A stretch of DNA of 64,000 nt from Trichobilharzia szidati (taxonomy: Eukaryota > Platyhelminthes > Trematoda > Strigeidida > Schistosomatidae), in assembly GCA_944472155.2 (NCBI GenBank), contig OX235273.1, positions 102,198,582-102,262,581 on the forward strand. Reading direction: 5' to 3'. Below, piece after piece: positions 12,600 through 22,226 of the stretch. Every line of letters begins with the position of its first letter. The first letter of the stretch is position 1. The translations under genes and the position numbers were made by a program. The notes beneath the pieces are model-generated. The model was not told the DNA's origin, did no database searches, and saw nothing but the letters and a program-made list of their open reading frames with translations.

Positions 12600-12789
12600 G
12601 GAAATCAGTAAAGCAGAAACCTTTAGTATCCACCTTACCAAGTGTCTGGAGAAGATATTTCAAGCAACATCGCAAAAATCACATTCCTCAGTCCATCTCA
12701 CTGTGCATTTATCAGTCTACTTGTTCCTATGGAACAAAGTATGCCGGCTTTACATAGAGTCAAGGACGCAGACGTATACTTGAACATCC
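12600..12789 (+). pseudogene. Penelope-like element (PLE-D), upstream half of GIY-YIG domain
   Basis: The plus-strand frame gives LCIYQSTCSYGTKYAGFT, a stop, then SQGRRRILEHP. This is the C-[IV]-Y-x-[FS]-T-C-S-[CY]-G-x-[KR]-Y-[IA]-G block of a PLE endonuclease. It is cut off at GAA-CAT-CC (12782-12789), where the LINE begins, and continues at 16035. The block is decayed: a TAG lies in the domain and YIG has become YAG. Confidence 0.8.
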
Positions 12790-15700
12790 TTTTTTCGACC
12801 TTGACCTTGGCGGCCTGTTTGAACATTTTGGGCTACCATAAAAAAAGTACATTTTGCATCTATTTACTCATATTTTGTTGGTGTTTGCATTTAAAATTAT
12901 GTATTCTAATCGTATCATTCACTCTCGGGATTATATAAAATGCTTAAAACCTAAAAACTTTCATATTTGCAATAAACTCAAGAAAAAGCACCATGGTGGT
13001 TGGCAACGTGCTTTAAAATCTACACCCATACATCAAACTACTGTTCCGGTTATCGTTAGTACGAACTGTCGGTCACTGCCTAACAAAATTCTGGATTTTC
13101 AGTCCCTGTTGTTGTCCGAAACTTATCATAATACTGGTATTGTAACTCTACAAGAAACCTGGCTTCATGACTCATATGATGACAATATAGTATCTTTAAA
13201 TGATTTTAATGTATTCCGACAAGACCGTGTTTGTTCCAAGAAAAAATGCGGCGGTGGAGTAGCTACATTTATTCACTCAAAATGGTCTATTTCTAACAAT
13301 GTTTGTTTCAAATTCTCGAATGACTACATTGATTGCATCACTGTCAGATGTCGCCCGAGACACTTGTCAAAATACAAATTCATTTATATTTCTAATGTTT
13401 ATGTCTCTCCTGGCTGTACCATATCGGATTTATCTATGTTCGCAGATGAATTCACCGCTTTTGCTGCAGCTTGTTTCGAGAACTCTTTATCAATAGTGAC
13501 TGGCGATTTTAACTCTTGTGATCACTCCTTCCTTATATCACTTGGCCATGACAATATTGTTAACTTTGCTACCCGTCTCGAAAAAACACTAGATCTAGTA
13601 TTCATCAATGATGTTGGTATATATGAAGCTCGCAAACGTGCTCCTGTATTGAACTCTGACCACTGCATCATACGTGTACTGCCTAAAATATATTCCAAAT
13701 CACACAAACGTGTCTTCTCTCACCTCTACAGTAAATTTCAACGGAGATGCTACTCACAAGATAATCTAAGCAAACTCAGATGCATGTTGATAGATACTAA
13801 CTGGGACCTATTTACAGAACAAACATTAAATGACACAATCACAAACACCACAGATTATCTTAAATTCTGTTTGGAAATATGTTGTCCTAAAGAAACATTA
13901 TTCACTCGTTTTGACCGTTTCTCTTCTCCATATCTCAAAAAGCTCCGTAGAGATAAAGAACTGTTGTTCAAAACAAATGATAAGTCAGGTGTAAAAAAGC
14001 TAAATCCTCTGATAAAACTCGAAATGCACAGACTAAATGTTTTATACAACCAAAGATTTTTGTCATGTAAAACCCCTTCTAGTTTATGGAAACTTTTTAA
14101 AGAAATAACTAGCGGTAAGCGGTGTAATTCTGTACAATCTCTTAATGTTAATAATCTTAATAAGTCTTTCATACGCTCCTCTGACGATATCCTTCCTAAT
14201 GATACAAATCACATAGACAATAATTTTAATGGTTTTAATACCCTTGATGTGCTTAAATGTCTCCGTTCTCTTAAGCCTTCCCAAAGCCTTGGTCCTGATG
14301 GCGTACCTGCCATTGTCCTCAGGAACTGTGCTGATATTTTGTGTTACCCTCTTACTAATATTTTTAATGCTTCCTTTTCCAGTAATGTTCTACCTTCTGC
14401 ATGGAAAAACATTAAAATTGTCCCTATACCAAAACAATCTTCTGGTACCGATAGTAAATTTAGGCCTATTGCAATTACTTCTCCTTTTTTAAAATTGATG
14501 GAAAAACTACTTTTACTTTGTCTTGAACCTTCATTGAAAGCTTTTAATGACCCTAAGCAATTTGCATATAAACATGGTAGAAGTACCTTGGATGCTGCGG
14601 TTGTCTTATATCATAATGTTGTTTCTTGTTTAGACAAAGGTGCCAAATATGTCCGTGGTGCTTTCCTAGACTACACATCTGCGTTTGACTCTGTACCTAG
14701 GGGCCTTTTATTAAATAAGCTCTCCTTGACGCACACAGCATCCTGGGCTAAGAGTTGGTTGCATTCTTATTTTTCTGATAGAATGCAGTATACTGCATAT
14801 AATGGCAAATCTTCTTCTGCTTTGCTTACAAAAGCCGGTGTTCCTCAAGGTGCCGTCCTCTCTCCCTTTCTTTTTTCTTTCTTCTTACATGACCTGCCAC
14901 ATTTAAACGAAACCAATTTTGTCAAATATGCTGATGATCTGACTGTATCACTGCCTATCACTTCTGAGTCTGACTGCTCCAAACTTAATAGCTTTTTGTT
15001 GGACATCAGCATGTGGTCTAAGTCAAATGGTCTTATGTTAAATCCTTCCAAATGTCAGGCAGTTAACTTTACCTTCAACCATCGACGTGACATACATGAA
15101 CTAGTTAGTTCCCATGATGCCTGTAGCATAGATGGTACAGAAATTGAAACCAAATCAAGCATTAAATACCTTGGATTAGTTCTTTCCTCGGACCTTTCAT
15201 GGTCATCTCATATTTTATTGGTCTCTAAGAAAATGTTTCGTCTTACCTTCTACATTAAAAAGTTAAGACAACAAGGTATCAGCCAACCTTTAGTTCTGCG
15301 ATTTTTAAACTCCTGTATTTTACCCATTTTACTTTATTGTTCTCCATTAATCTTTCCTGGGCTTCTTAAAAAAGACTATGCCGTATTACGAAGGGTATTA
15401 AATGCTGTGAGTAGGGCTTGTGGTTTGCCACTGCGTGATCTCGCCAATACCATAGTCGAGAGACACGTAAATTCCTGTAAAAATTGGGCAAAGGCCGTAC
15501 TGTCAGACCCTCTGCACCCTCTTTATTCACAATTATCCCCTTGTATCTCATCAGGTAGAACGAGAAGTCAATATAAGAAATTATATGCTCGTACCACTAA
15601 GTACAAAAATTCGACAATACCGTACTTAGCCCGTATTTTATGTGATGAAGACACTGTTAGACGTGAAACATATAAGTTACTATGTAATTAGCATAGTGAA

Positions 15701-16034
15701 TCGACCCTTTCATTGTTCATCTTTCTGTAATTCTATGGTGTCACCCTTTCTATCGTTTAATTATAACTTTGCTATTTTTATTTTAGTTGTTATTACTATT
15801 ATTACTATAATTTTATATTTTTCTCCTTATCCTCTACTGTAATTGCTACATAGCTCCTATAAAAACGTTTTGTTATCATTATTATGTATTAATTATTCCG
15901 TTTATCTACTTTTTTGTTTGTTGTTGTTGTTTTTGAGTAAATTAGATGCAATACTGTACTGAATGCTGAAAATTCCTTGCTGTATCATTAATACTGTTTT
16001 TGGAATAAAGCAAAAATTATTATTATTATTATAC
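12790..16034 (+). mobile_element. CR1/Jockey-group non-LTR retrotransposon, apparently full-length EN-RT unit
   Basis: The boundaries are set by the interrupted PLE: host sequence stops at about 12789 and resumes at about 16035. The unit has a short leader (about 64 bp), one 945-codon ORF, a 3' untranslated region of about 340 bp with AATAAA near 16002-16007, and an ATT microsatellite end (about 16016-16031). Only 0-2 bp are duplicated at the target, which fits CR1-like insertion better than long-TSD insertion. No ORF1 is visible, so the element is either a one-ORF type or 5'-truncated just upstream of ORF2. Confidence 0.8.
12854..15691 (+). CDS. LINE ORF2-type protein: APE endonuclease plus reverse transcriptase, intact
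   Basis: This 945-residue frame has no stop or frameshift. The N-terminal part is an apurinic/apyrimidinic-type endonuclease, with STNCRSL near residue 69, the catalytic Glu in QETWL (about 100), VYVSPG, GDFN (about 217) and SDH (about 268). The reverse transcriptase follows: LGPDGVPAIVL, FRPIAI, QFAYKHGRSTLDA, catalytic Asp in LDYTSAFD (about 606), GVPQGAVLSP, the YADD box (692-695), LNPSKC and IKYLGLVLSSDLSW. The C-terminal part (ILPILLYCSPLIFPGLLKKDY) is a conserved non-LTR tail. In this family the protein nicks DNA and copies element RNA at the nick (target-primed reverse transcription). All key residues expected for both activities are visible. The true start could be an internal Met, because the first 30-40 residues are hydrophobic and not conserved in the family. 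CR1 versus Jockey/Rex placement is uncertain. Confidence 0.9.
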   Translation: MHLFTHILLVFAFKIMYSNRIIHSRDYIKCLKPKNFHICNKLKKKHHGGWQRALKSTPIHQTTVPVIVSTNCRSLPNKILDFQSLLLSETYHNTGIVTLQETWLHDSYDDNIVSLNDFNVFRQDRVCSKKKCGGGVATFIHSKWSISNNVCFKFSNDYIDCITVRCRPRHLSKYKFIYISNVYVSPGCTISDLSMFADEFTAFAAACFENSLSIVTGDFNSCDHSFLISLGHDNIVNFATRLEKTLDLVFINDVGIYEARKRAPVLNSDHCIIRVLPKIYSKSHKRVFSHLYSKFQRRCYSQDNLSKLRCMLIDTNWDLFTEQTLNDTITNTTDYLKFCLEICCPKETLFTRFDRFSSPYLKKLRRDKELLFKTNDKSGVKKLNPLIKLEMHRLNVLYNQRFLSCKTPSSLWKLFKEITSGKRCNSVQSLNVNNLNKSFIRSSDDILPNDTNHIDNNFNGFNTLDVLKCLRSLKPSQSLGPDGVPAIVLRNCADILCYPLTNIFNASFSSNVLPSAWKNIKIVPIPKQSSGTDSKFRPIAITSPFLKLMEKLLLLCLEPSLKAFNDPKQFAYKHGRSTLDAAVVLYHNVVSCLDKGAKYVRGAFLDYTSAFDSVPRGLLLNKLSLTHTASWAKSWLHSYFSDRMQYTAYNGKSSSALLTKAGVPQGAVLSPFLFSFFLHDLPHLNETNFVKYADDLTVSLPITSESDCSKLNSFLLDISMWSKSNGLMLNPSKCQAVNFTFNHRRDIHELVSSHDACSIDGTEIETKSSIKYLGLVLSSDLSWSSHILLVSKKMFRLTFYIKKLRQQGISQPLVLRFLNSCILPILLYCSPLIFPGLLKKDYAVLRRVLNAVSRACGLPLRDLANTIVERHVNSCKNWAKAVLSDPLHPLYSQLSPCISSGRTRSQYKKLYARTTKYKNSTIPYLARILCDEDTVRRETYKLLCN

Positions 16035-16212
16035 TGCCTGGTTAATTAGGGTAGGAAAGAAGAACACGAGTAGTTCTATCCTTGAACACCTTGTCACCTC
16101 TGGACATCGGGTATCCCGGCATGATTACTTCACAGTGTCACACAGAGTTTCCCAAGAAAGGATCACGACTTTATTGGAAAGTAATTCACTAAAAGTTGAT
16201 AAAACACGCTGA
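16035..16212 (+). pseudogene. Penelope-like element (PLE-D), downstream half of GIY-YIG domain
   Basis: After the LINE's ATT tail the reading AWLIRVGKKNTSSSILEHL resumes, followed by TSGHRVSRHDYFTV and a TGA at 16210-16212. In other PLEs here, EH(Y)PAWL..G, then the IxxHLVxTGH block, directly follows CGARYIG. Joining EHP at 12789 to AWL here reproduces that order in frame. This half has no stop before its end. Confidence 0.82.
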
Positions 16213-17689
16213 AACTTCTGTAGTGTATATAAATGTTAAATCAGAATGAAGCTGTTATTACTGCTATCATCGAAAAAATAATAATACGAATATTTATACC
16301 TCAGCTAGTTAACTTTGCACAGCGAAATAAGTGGCATATGCCTCAGACTTCAGGAAAAAGAATTACAACCTTAGCAAGAGGATTCTGACTAACTCTAAAG
16401 ACTGCACCCTACTTGCTTGACGTTTTTTGGACAATCGCATTATACTGAACTTGAATAGCATTGAATATCGGAAAACCCCTAAATATTTTATGTTTTCATT
16501 TCTTCACTGTATTGAGTAGAATCTTATAGTCATTAGGTATGCTAGCTGGCTGAATTCCCTTTTAAAATTGAAGTACATTTTAGAATAATGTGCACGCGAA
16601 TAACGTCTTAAAATAGTCACTGACAAATTTTGAAGTACGTACCTATGTGAAAGATCTAGTGTATATGAAATAAAACCAGTTCAATGCACTCTACAAACGT
16701 CCTTATTTTTACTTAATTTTAATTCAATTTTGATTAGCCCGTAGAATGACTGGAGCGAAATGTTCGGCCTCTGTTGAAATGACACCTCCCTATGCGGAAT
16801 CTACAGTGGTGTCCAATCAATTCACGAGAAAATCAAAACTGAATTTAAAATAAACAACAAATGACATCTGCTGTACAATAGGTGGCTCTTGGGGCCCTGG
16901 TGTTTGAAGCGATCGGTATTAAGCTCACGACCCAGAAGGTACTGCATCAACCAAATTTCTTCTTATTTTTGCTGTACATAAATGCCTAAAAAGAACCAAG
17001 CGTTAAGGATTCATTCGTGGTTGAATTACGTAGAAATTCATATTTTAAAGTTTCAGTAATCGGGCTCTTCTTTCATCTAAGTATTTCACTTCTTGACTGT
17101 CATAACGATTAAGCCACACGACATATGTATCACTGTGGGGTTTTGAATAAAATATAACTTGTCAGAATGAACATGAAACATGCTTTTATCAGGTTTAACA
17201 GTTACGTATTTCAACTTCTCGTAAGATAGCACAGTCAGCAAAATAACTCTAACTTGGCCTGTTTTTATGCATTCACGCAGACTTTTGCATTCCTTGACTC
17301 CTTATGAAGGCTGGGCTCTTATTGTATTTTAACTCTTTAATACTTTCAGTAATTCAACATTTGCAATGGTCACATTTATATTCAGCCTCACTTTTAACGG
17401 ACTTGGATATCGTCTGGGACAATAAAAGCTCTCCCATCGAAAATTCCGTCTTCTCTTCTCTATTTTACGTATTAGTAATACTGTTGTGCTTGTGGTTAAC
17501 GTTGTGGTTAGCTAACAATATAGATTTTATTAGCTCATTGGATTCATATTGATAACATTCTGCCAGGTCACATAACCAGTTTAACAAGGAATACTTTCCA
17601 AAATCACTGAAGAATTTTCACACAGATAGAGAATTCAAAACCATTGTTAATTTAGTCTGTTCTTCAATATACATGAGAAAATTAGTGCT
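16213..17689. other. Non-coding stretch
   Basis: No gene recognised. A plus-strand frame at 17304-17552 (82 codons, hydrophobic segment LFYVLVILLCLWLTLWL) is probably chance in T-rich DNA. No repeat family was identified. Confidence 0.35.
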
Positions 17690-18092
17690 TGGATCAACAA
17701 AAACATTGTGAATGGGCTATCACAGACCTTCATAAACAGGTATCTTCGCTCCATATTGAAGATTACATGGCCAGAAAGAATTAAGAACAATAACTATAGG
17801 GATGAACCAACCAAGAACCTATTGCTCAAAAAATGTGCTGAATAAAACGAAGACGAATTGGACACGCTCTGAGGAGACTGCCGAATGACATCGCGCTCCA
17901 GTGAAACTTGAATGGGGAACGATGAGTTAGGTGTCATTCAGAAGGTGGCTTAGAGGCTGTTATGTGTGAAGGAGATGAGAGACCATGGGAAATCATATAG
18001 CCAGCTAAAAAAGTATTCAGAGGACAGAATGAAGTGAAGATGTGTCTTTGATGCTCTTTGTTCCACTTAGAACATCCGATAGCCTCAAACAA
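17690..18092 (+). mobile_element. RTE-like LINE, 3' fragment
   Basis: A 5'-truncated copy starting in the ACAGACCTTCATAAACAG segment, with the arginine-rich C-terminal region (GAGGAGACTGCCGAATGACA) and the tail (TGCTCTTTGTTCCACTTAGAAC), ending near an A-rich tract. Several stops. Confidence 0.7.
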
Positions 18093-18712
18093 TAAGACGA
18101 CGATTCCTGAACATAGAAGATTTCGACCATCAGCAAAATAATTGTTTCAGTGGAATCGTGGCACTAAAATTGAAACATACCTATCACTTGTGATTCATCA
18201 GTCATTGTTCCCTACTTTTCAGGACATCATGTACAACAATAGAAATTGGATTACATAAGTTGGAGATTTGCGTTACATAAGTAATAGAGGATTTCCTTTA
18301 AATAAATGGGATCGTTGGCCTCATTATCACTCGACTTCAACCAATGGATTCCACTTACTTGAGCCTGAACAACCGCATAGTACCATTAGCTCTCAAACAA
18401 TATTCAAAGGTTTCATGTCCGGGAACATGAAAAATCTCTCCTGGAGAATTAAGTTCGAATAACAAGTAGGAAGACAAACAAGCCAATTATGAAAAAAATA
18501 ACCTCTTCATTTATGTCCGTCAATCTCCTCACATAACAACATAATTCTCAACAAGATAATAACAATAATAATATGTACAATAAATAAAAAAAGCTTGTTT
18601 GACTTCCATTTTTTAAACATCGGAAATCTTTCCGCTTTCTCTTTCCTTGAAATCATGCTTAAGATTACTGAACAATGTTTAAACAATGTAATGTACACAA
18701 TCTCCGTCAGCT
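18093..18712. other. 3' flank of the receptor gene
   Basis: No gene. The minus-strand frame at 18507-18716 overlaps the receptor stop by 4 nt but resembles nothing and lies in its likely 3' untranslated region. A clear minus-strand polyadenylation signal was not identified. Confidence 0.35.
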
Positions 18713-20224
18713 TCAAATATTATCTTCATAATCTATGCTTTTATTTTCAGTAAAGTACGGAACATTTGTAGACCGATTACTATCTTCAATCCTAACACTT
18801 GCATATCTTCCATCCGCCAATGCATCCATTTTATTTCTCCGTGTAACTGGTGAACGATAACTATCCATTTGTTGTTGTGGATCATCACTTGATGTAGTGG
18901 GTTTTTGACATTCTATAATTTTAATAAATGCATTACGAAATGTTCGATTATAAAATGCATAAATTATTGGATTGATAGTTGAATTTAGATAACCAATCCA
19001 AAAGAGAATTTCTTGTAATACACTTGGATAAGGACATTTACATAGATTAGTAATAGTATACCATAGGAAAAATGGCAACCAGCAGAGTAGAAAAGCACCC
19101 ATAACTACACCTAATGTACGTGCTGCTTTACTCTCATGTTTAATTTTTATCTGAGCTTTGTATCGTTCATCTGTGATCTGTATGCATGGTGTACTACTAC
19201 TATGATTATTATTATTATTATTAGAGCAAAAAGATGAGTTTGTGAGTCGTTTACTTACTGCTGTATAATTTGTACATAGTTTATCTGTTGAGCGACACTT
19301 TTTATTCAGAAAATTTAATGGTTTAATTGAGGAGGGTGTTTGTGGCTGCTTTATATTGTTATTATTATTATTATCATTGTTATCAAATTGATGATAGTTG
19401 ATTTGTAGTCGTGCAATCTTTCTCTCCTGTCTTCTAGCCTCAATAAATATACGTATATAAACAACAACCATAATTACAGACGGGATCCAGAAGGAGATTG
19501 ATGATGATATTGTAGCATAATAAGGATTTACATTAAAATCGCACGTGAATGGATCATCTACAACATCATTAGTGCTGCCAGCATACTCTTGCTTCATTCC
19601 ATGTGATGGTGGTGGTGTCATGAATTGAGGTAATTTTGCAAAGGGTTTATGCCAACCAAGTAGGATAGGTATAAAAGATATAAAAAATGATAGAGTCCAT
19701 GTTAAACACAATAGAATACTGATCCGTTTTTTAGACATTTTGATCTCATAATTCAGTGGATGAATGATAGCAATATAACGATCTGTTGATATACAGCACA
19801 AGTGTAGGATACTTGCTGTACTGAAAAGAACATCCGTGGCATTGTATATATCACAGAATAACTTGCCGAAGATCCATTTATGATTTGACAATGACATAAT
19901 TGCATTGAATGGCATTACCAGCAGGGCTACAATAAAATCAGCTAGTGCCAAAGAGATTAAAAATATATTTGTACGGACACGTCTTAGACGTGTAAAGCGT
20001 AGAAATGCAATAAATACTAAGGCATTGCCAAATAATGCTGACATGATAATTACACTGTATATAATACCTTTGATAATAGTGAAAGTTGTATTTACGCCAT
20101 CAGAATATTGTAGTAATGGTTTGTTATTACTATGACTATCTGAGTTATCTGGACCAGTAGAGTTAGTATTGTGCAGTGAAGGAATTAGTTCTAAACTATT
20201 CACTTGTAGTTGAGTAAATAACAT
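18713..20224 (-). CDS. Class A biogenic amine GPCR, beta-octopamine/adrenergic-like
   Basis: The 503-residue receptor is on one uninterrupted exon. The ATG is the first in frame after a TAA 105 nt upstream (20327-20329), which fixes the start if there is no upstream intron. Seven membrane segments lie near residues 51-75, 86-108, 122-144, 168-190, 237-260, 368-390 and 402-424. Class A hallmarks are present: Asp96 (2.50), Cys124-Cys228 disulfide pair, amine-binding Asp131 (3.32), DRY 148-150, Trp176, SSS at 240-242 and Pro248 in TM5, CWLP 381-384, NPIIY 418-422, and a possible palmitoylated Cys439. STASILHLCCISTDRY and AARTLGVVMGAFLLCWLPFF resemble beta-adrenergic-like octopamine (Gs-coupled) receptors most. 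The N-terminus has sequons at Asn21 and Asn45. The third cytoplasmic loop (about 261-367) carries two asparagine runs (285-290 and 335-340). The plasma membrane location and amine ligand follow from the family; the actual ligand (octopamine, dopamine, histamine or other) cannot be told from sequence. Confidence 0.93.
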   Translation of the reverse strand: MLFTQLQVNSLELIPSLHNTNSTGPDNSDSHSNNKPLLQYSDGVNTTFTIIKGIIYSVIIMSALFGNALVFIAFLRFTRLRRVRTNIFLISLALADFIVALLVMPFNAIMSLSNHKWIFGKLFCDIYNATDVLFSTASILHLCCISTDRYIAIIHPLNYEIKMSKKRISILLCLTWTLSFFISFIPILLGWHKPFAKLPQFMTPPPSHGMKQEYAGSTNDVVDDPFTCDFNVNPYYATISSSISFWIPSVIMVVVYIRIFIEARRQERKIARLQINYHQFDNNDNNNNNNIKQPQTPSSIKPLNFLNKKCRSTDKLCTNYTAVSKRLTNSSFCSNNNNNNHSSSTPCIQITDERYKAQIKIKHESKAARTLGVVMGAFLLCWLPFFLWYTITNLCKCPYPSVLQEILFWIGYLNSTINPIIYAFYNRTFRNAFIKIIECQKPTTSSDDPQQQMDSYRSPVTRRNKMDALADGRYASVRIEDSNRSTNVPYFTENKSIDYEDNI

Positions 20225-20574
20225 TCGACGAACTTGTTTGTGTATAAGTTTGTAAAGTGTATTTAAAAGAATGTGTATGTCTGTATGATGAACAGTGTGC
20301 TTCGATGTGACGTTGAATATCGTGATTTATTCATATCTATTTTGGAGGTTTAAAAAAAAAGAAGATAAAAGCCAGTTTAATAAAAACAAACAAGATTTGA
20401 ATTAAAGCAAAATACAGTTTCTATGGAAGCCAAAATTAACTTCATGAACGGAATGAAAGCTTTCACTGATACGTCTGAAACATAACGGGAAGACACTATG
20501 TGATGACGTTTTTAAAATCCATCCTAAATGATTTTGTCAAATCTTATTACATTTTATAACTGCTATCAGGGGAC
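20225..20574. other. 5' flank of the receptor gene
   Basis: This stretch precedes the receptor start on the minus strand and should hold its 5' untranslated region and promoter. I could not identify a convincing TATA box or splice acceptor. Confidence 0.3.
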
Positions 20575-20940
20575 CCTAGAAGCATTGATCTCTCCATCGA
20601 AAGGATTTACAATAGGCGACCGCATAAATTCGTTGACAGCTACGAGTTTCAGATAACCGGAAAGGATCAGCATCAAGGGGCTCTGGGGACTAATAAATCT
20701 GTAACGTACCACTGGAAAAATGTACAGAAGGAAATGAAGATGGATTGGACATACTCTGAGGATACCATCGAGTAAAGTGTCATGCGATGCTCTCAAGTGC
20801 ACACTGGGAGGAATTAAGATATAATGGGCAGTCATGAAGCCAGTTAAAAATACTTGCACACAACGGGGTGAAATCGAGATGTGTTGCTGAAGCCTTGCGT
20901 TGCATTCCGAACTTTAGGGATTAAAAACAATGACAATAAT
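20575..20940 (+). mobile_element. RTE-like LINE, 3' fragment upstream of the receptor
   Basis: The copy includes the arginine-rich C-terminal zone (GAAATGAAGATGGATTGGAC, GAGGATACCATCGAGTAA) and the tail GTTGCTGAAGCCTTGCGTTGC ending in AACAATGACAATAATAAC. It lies about 350 bp from the receptor start codon in the opposite orientation. The minus-strand frame at 20566-20859 is its shadow. Confidence 0.65.
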
Positions 20941-21028
20941 AACACATGTAATGCTTTCGATGGTATACTGCAACTACAGACGTCTTTTAATTGTTCAGCT
21001 GTACAATTGAATTTATATGCAATTTTTC

Positions 21029-21104
21029 GGTAACAGGGTCTCATCATGAGCTGACATTGGTTAGAGAACCGTTGGATGTCAGCTGACGATGAGTTCCTGT
21101 AACC
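21029..21104. repeat. Imperfect 76-nt hairpin
   Basis: GGTAACAGGGTCTCATCATG at 21029-21048 pairs with CGATGAGTTCCTGTAACC ending at 21104, with a GAGCTGACAT / ATGTCAGCTGAC pairing inside and a loop containing GGTTAGAGAACC. Parts of it (GAGCTGACAT..GGTTAGAGAACC) match the 3' end of the hammerhead/tRNA-like family, so this is probably a collapsed inverted pair of that element's end. Confidence 0.55.
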
Positions 21105-21128
21105 AATCAAATCCCCGCAAAAAAACAT

Positions 21129-22226
21129 GAATACAATTTTCTGATGAAAGAGGACAGTGACAAATTTGATGATGAACTGTCACAAACGGAATCGCTAATG
21201 CTGCTTGACGCAAACGACGTGCTGAATAAGTGTATTGTGGTTACTCAATAAGGTAAGTAATATAATGAATGAGTTGTAGTCAGGATGAGCATGGAGAAGA
21301 AGGAAAATATGGAATTATTTACAAACTATGCAAGAGTGCTTTTAGGTTAGGAGTTAGAAAACAAACAAACAAACCAAAGTGAAGTCAGCAGAAATCAGCG
21401 AGGTTGTAACCATGACAGCGAAAGTGGTTGAATGCATAGATATGCACCAAAAAAGAAACTTTACATGAAGCTCGACTTCAGACATAACCTAGTCAGTGAC
21501 GTCCTTGAAAAGAGAATTTCGGCTTCTTAAAGCAGAAGCTTCTTCGTAACGATGCTGAGAGTAATGTTCTCAAGTCGCTACTGATGTGCAGAAGCTATTG
21601 GGACAAGATCTCACACCTTACAAATTCTGTGAGCAGATATTCGTTCATCTATTCCTGTGGAGCCATATATATTTGTCATACAACACGCACGCATCTTGTC
21701 TTAAAGCGTTCAAGAACACTATCCCACCACATTGGTTGCAGAAAGGTAGTCGTGGCAGTACAAGGAGTGCAATAATTGAACACCTTGTTAACACTGGTTA
21801 TTCCTTGTCAAACAACCTATCCTTCAAAGTAATCGACAAAGTGAAGATTAACTTGCCAGAGGCAGTACGCTTTGCCTCCTTTGCATGCCTGAAGCTTTGG
21901 ACACTCAGTTAGATAAGCCAAAAGTGTGCATGCAAAATAAAATTATTCAACCACTTCTACTGTCATGGTAACAATCTCGCTGATTTCTTCTCACTTGACT
22001 TTGGTTTTTTAGTTTTTGTTTCTTGCATAATTCGTACATAATTCCATATTTAACTTCTTTTCTATGTTCATCTTAACTACAACTCATTCATTATATTATT
22101 TACCTTATTGAGTAACTATAATACACTTATTCAGCACGTCTTTTGCGTCGACCAGAATTAACAATTCCGTTTGTGACAGCTCATCATCAAATTTGTCACT
22201 ATCCCCTTTCATGAAAAAATTGTATA
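21129..22226 (+). mobile_element. PLE-A copy bounded by inverted LTR-like arms
   Basis: The left arm (21129-21434) and right arm (21945-22226, inverted) are highly similar over nearly their whole length: for example GACAAATTTGATGATGA, GACGTGCTGAATAAGTG and CAGCGAG.TTGT.ACCATGACAG occur in both, on opposite strands. The left arm has about 25 extra bases near 21330-21355. Between them lies the PLE endonuclease remnant. Inverted terminal repeats are a known form of Penelope-like insertions. Confidence 0.75.
21460..21940 (+). pseudogene. Penelope-like element (PLE-A): decayed GIY-YIG endonuclease
   Basis: Read across three frames, it follows the 1.6-2.2 kb copy: YMKLDF..NLVSDV..KRIS, then FIYSCGAIYICHTTR (GIY-YIG block), then SAIIEHLVNTGYSLSNNLSF and KVIDKVKINLPEAVRF. 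At least two frameshifts and two stops make it inactive. The apparent frames at 21584-21775 and 21586-21912 are pieces of it. The RT domain proper is absent between the arms, so the copy is internally deleted. Confidence 0.78.

Noticed and set aside
18507..18716. Minus-strand frame overlapping the receptor stop by 4 nt, as in an operon
   Set aside because: No recognisable domain, low-complexity AT-rich composition, and the position fits the receptor's 3' untranslated region.
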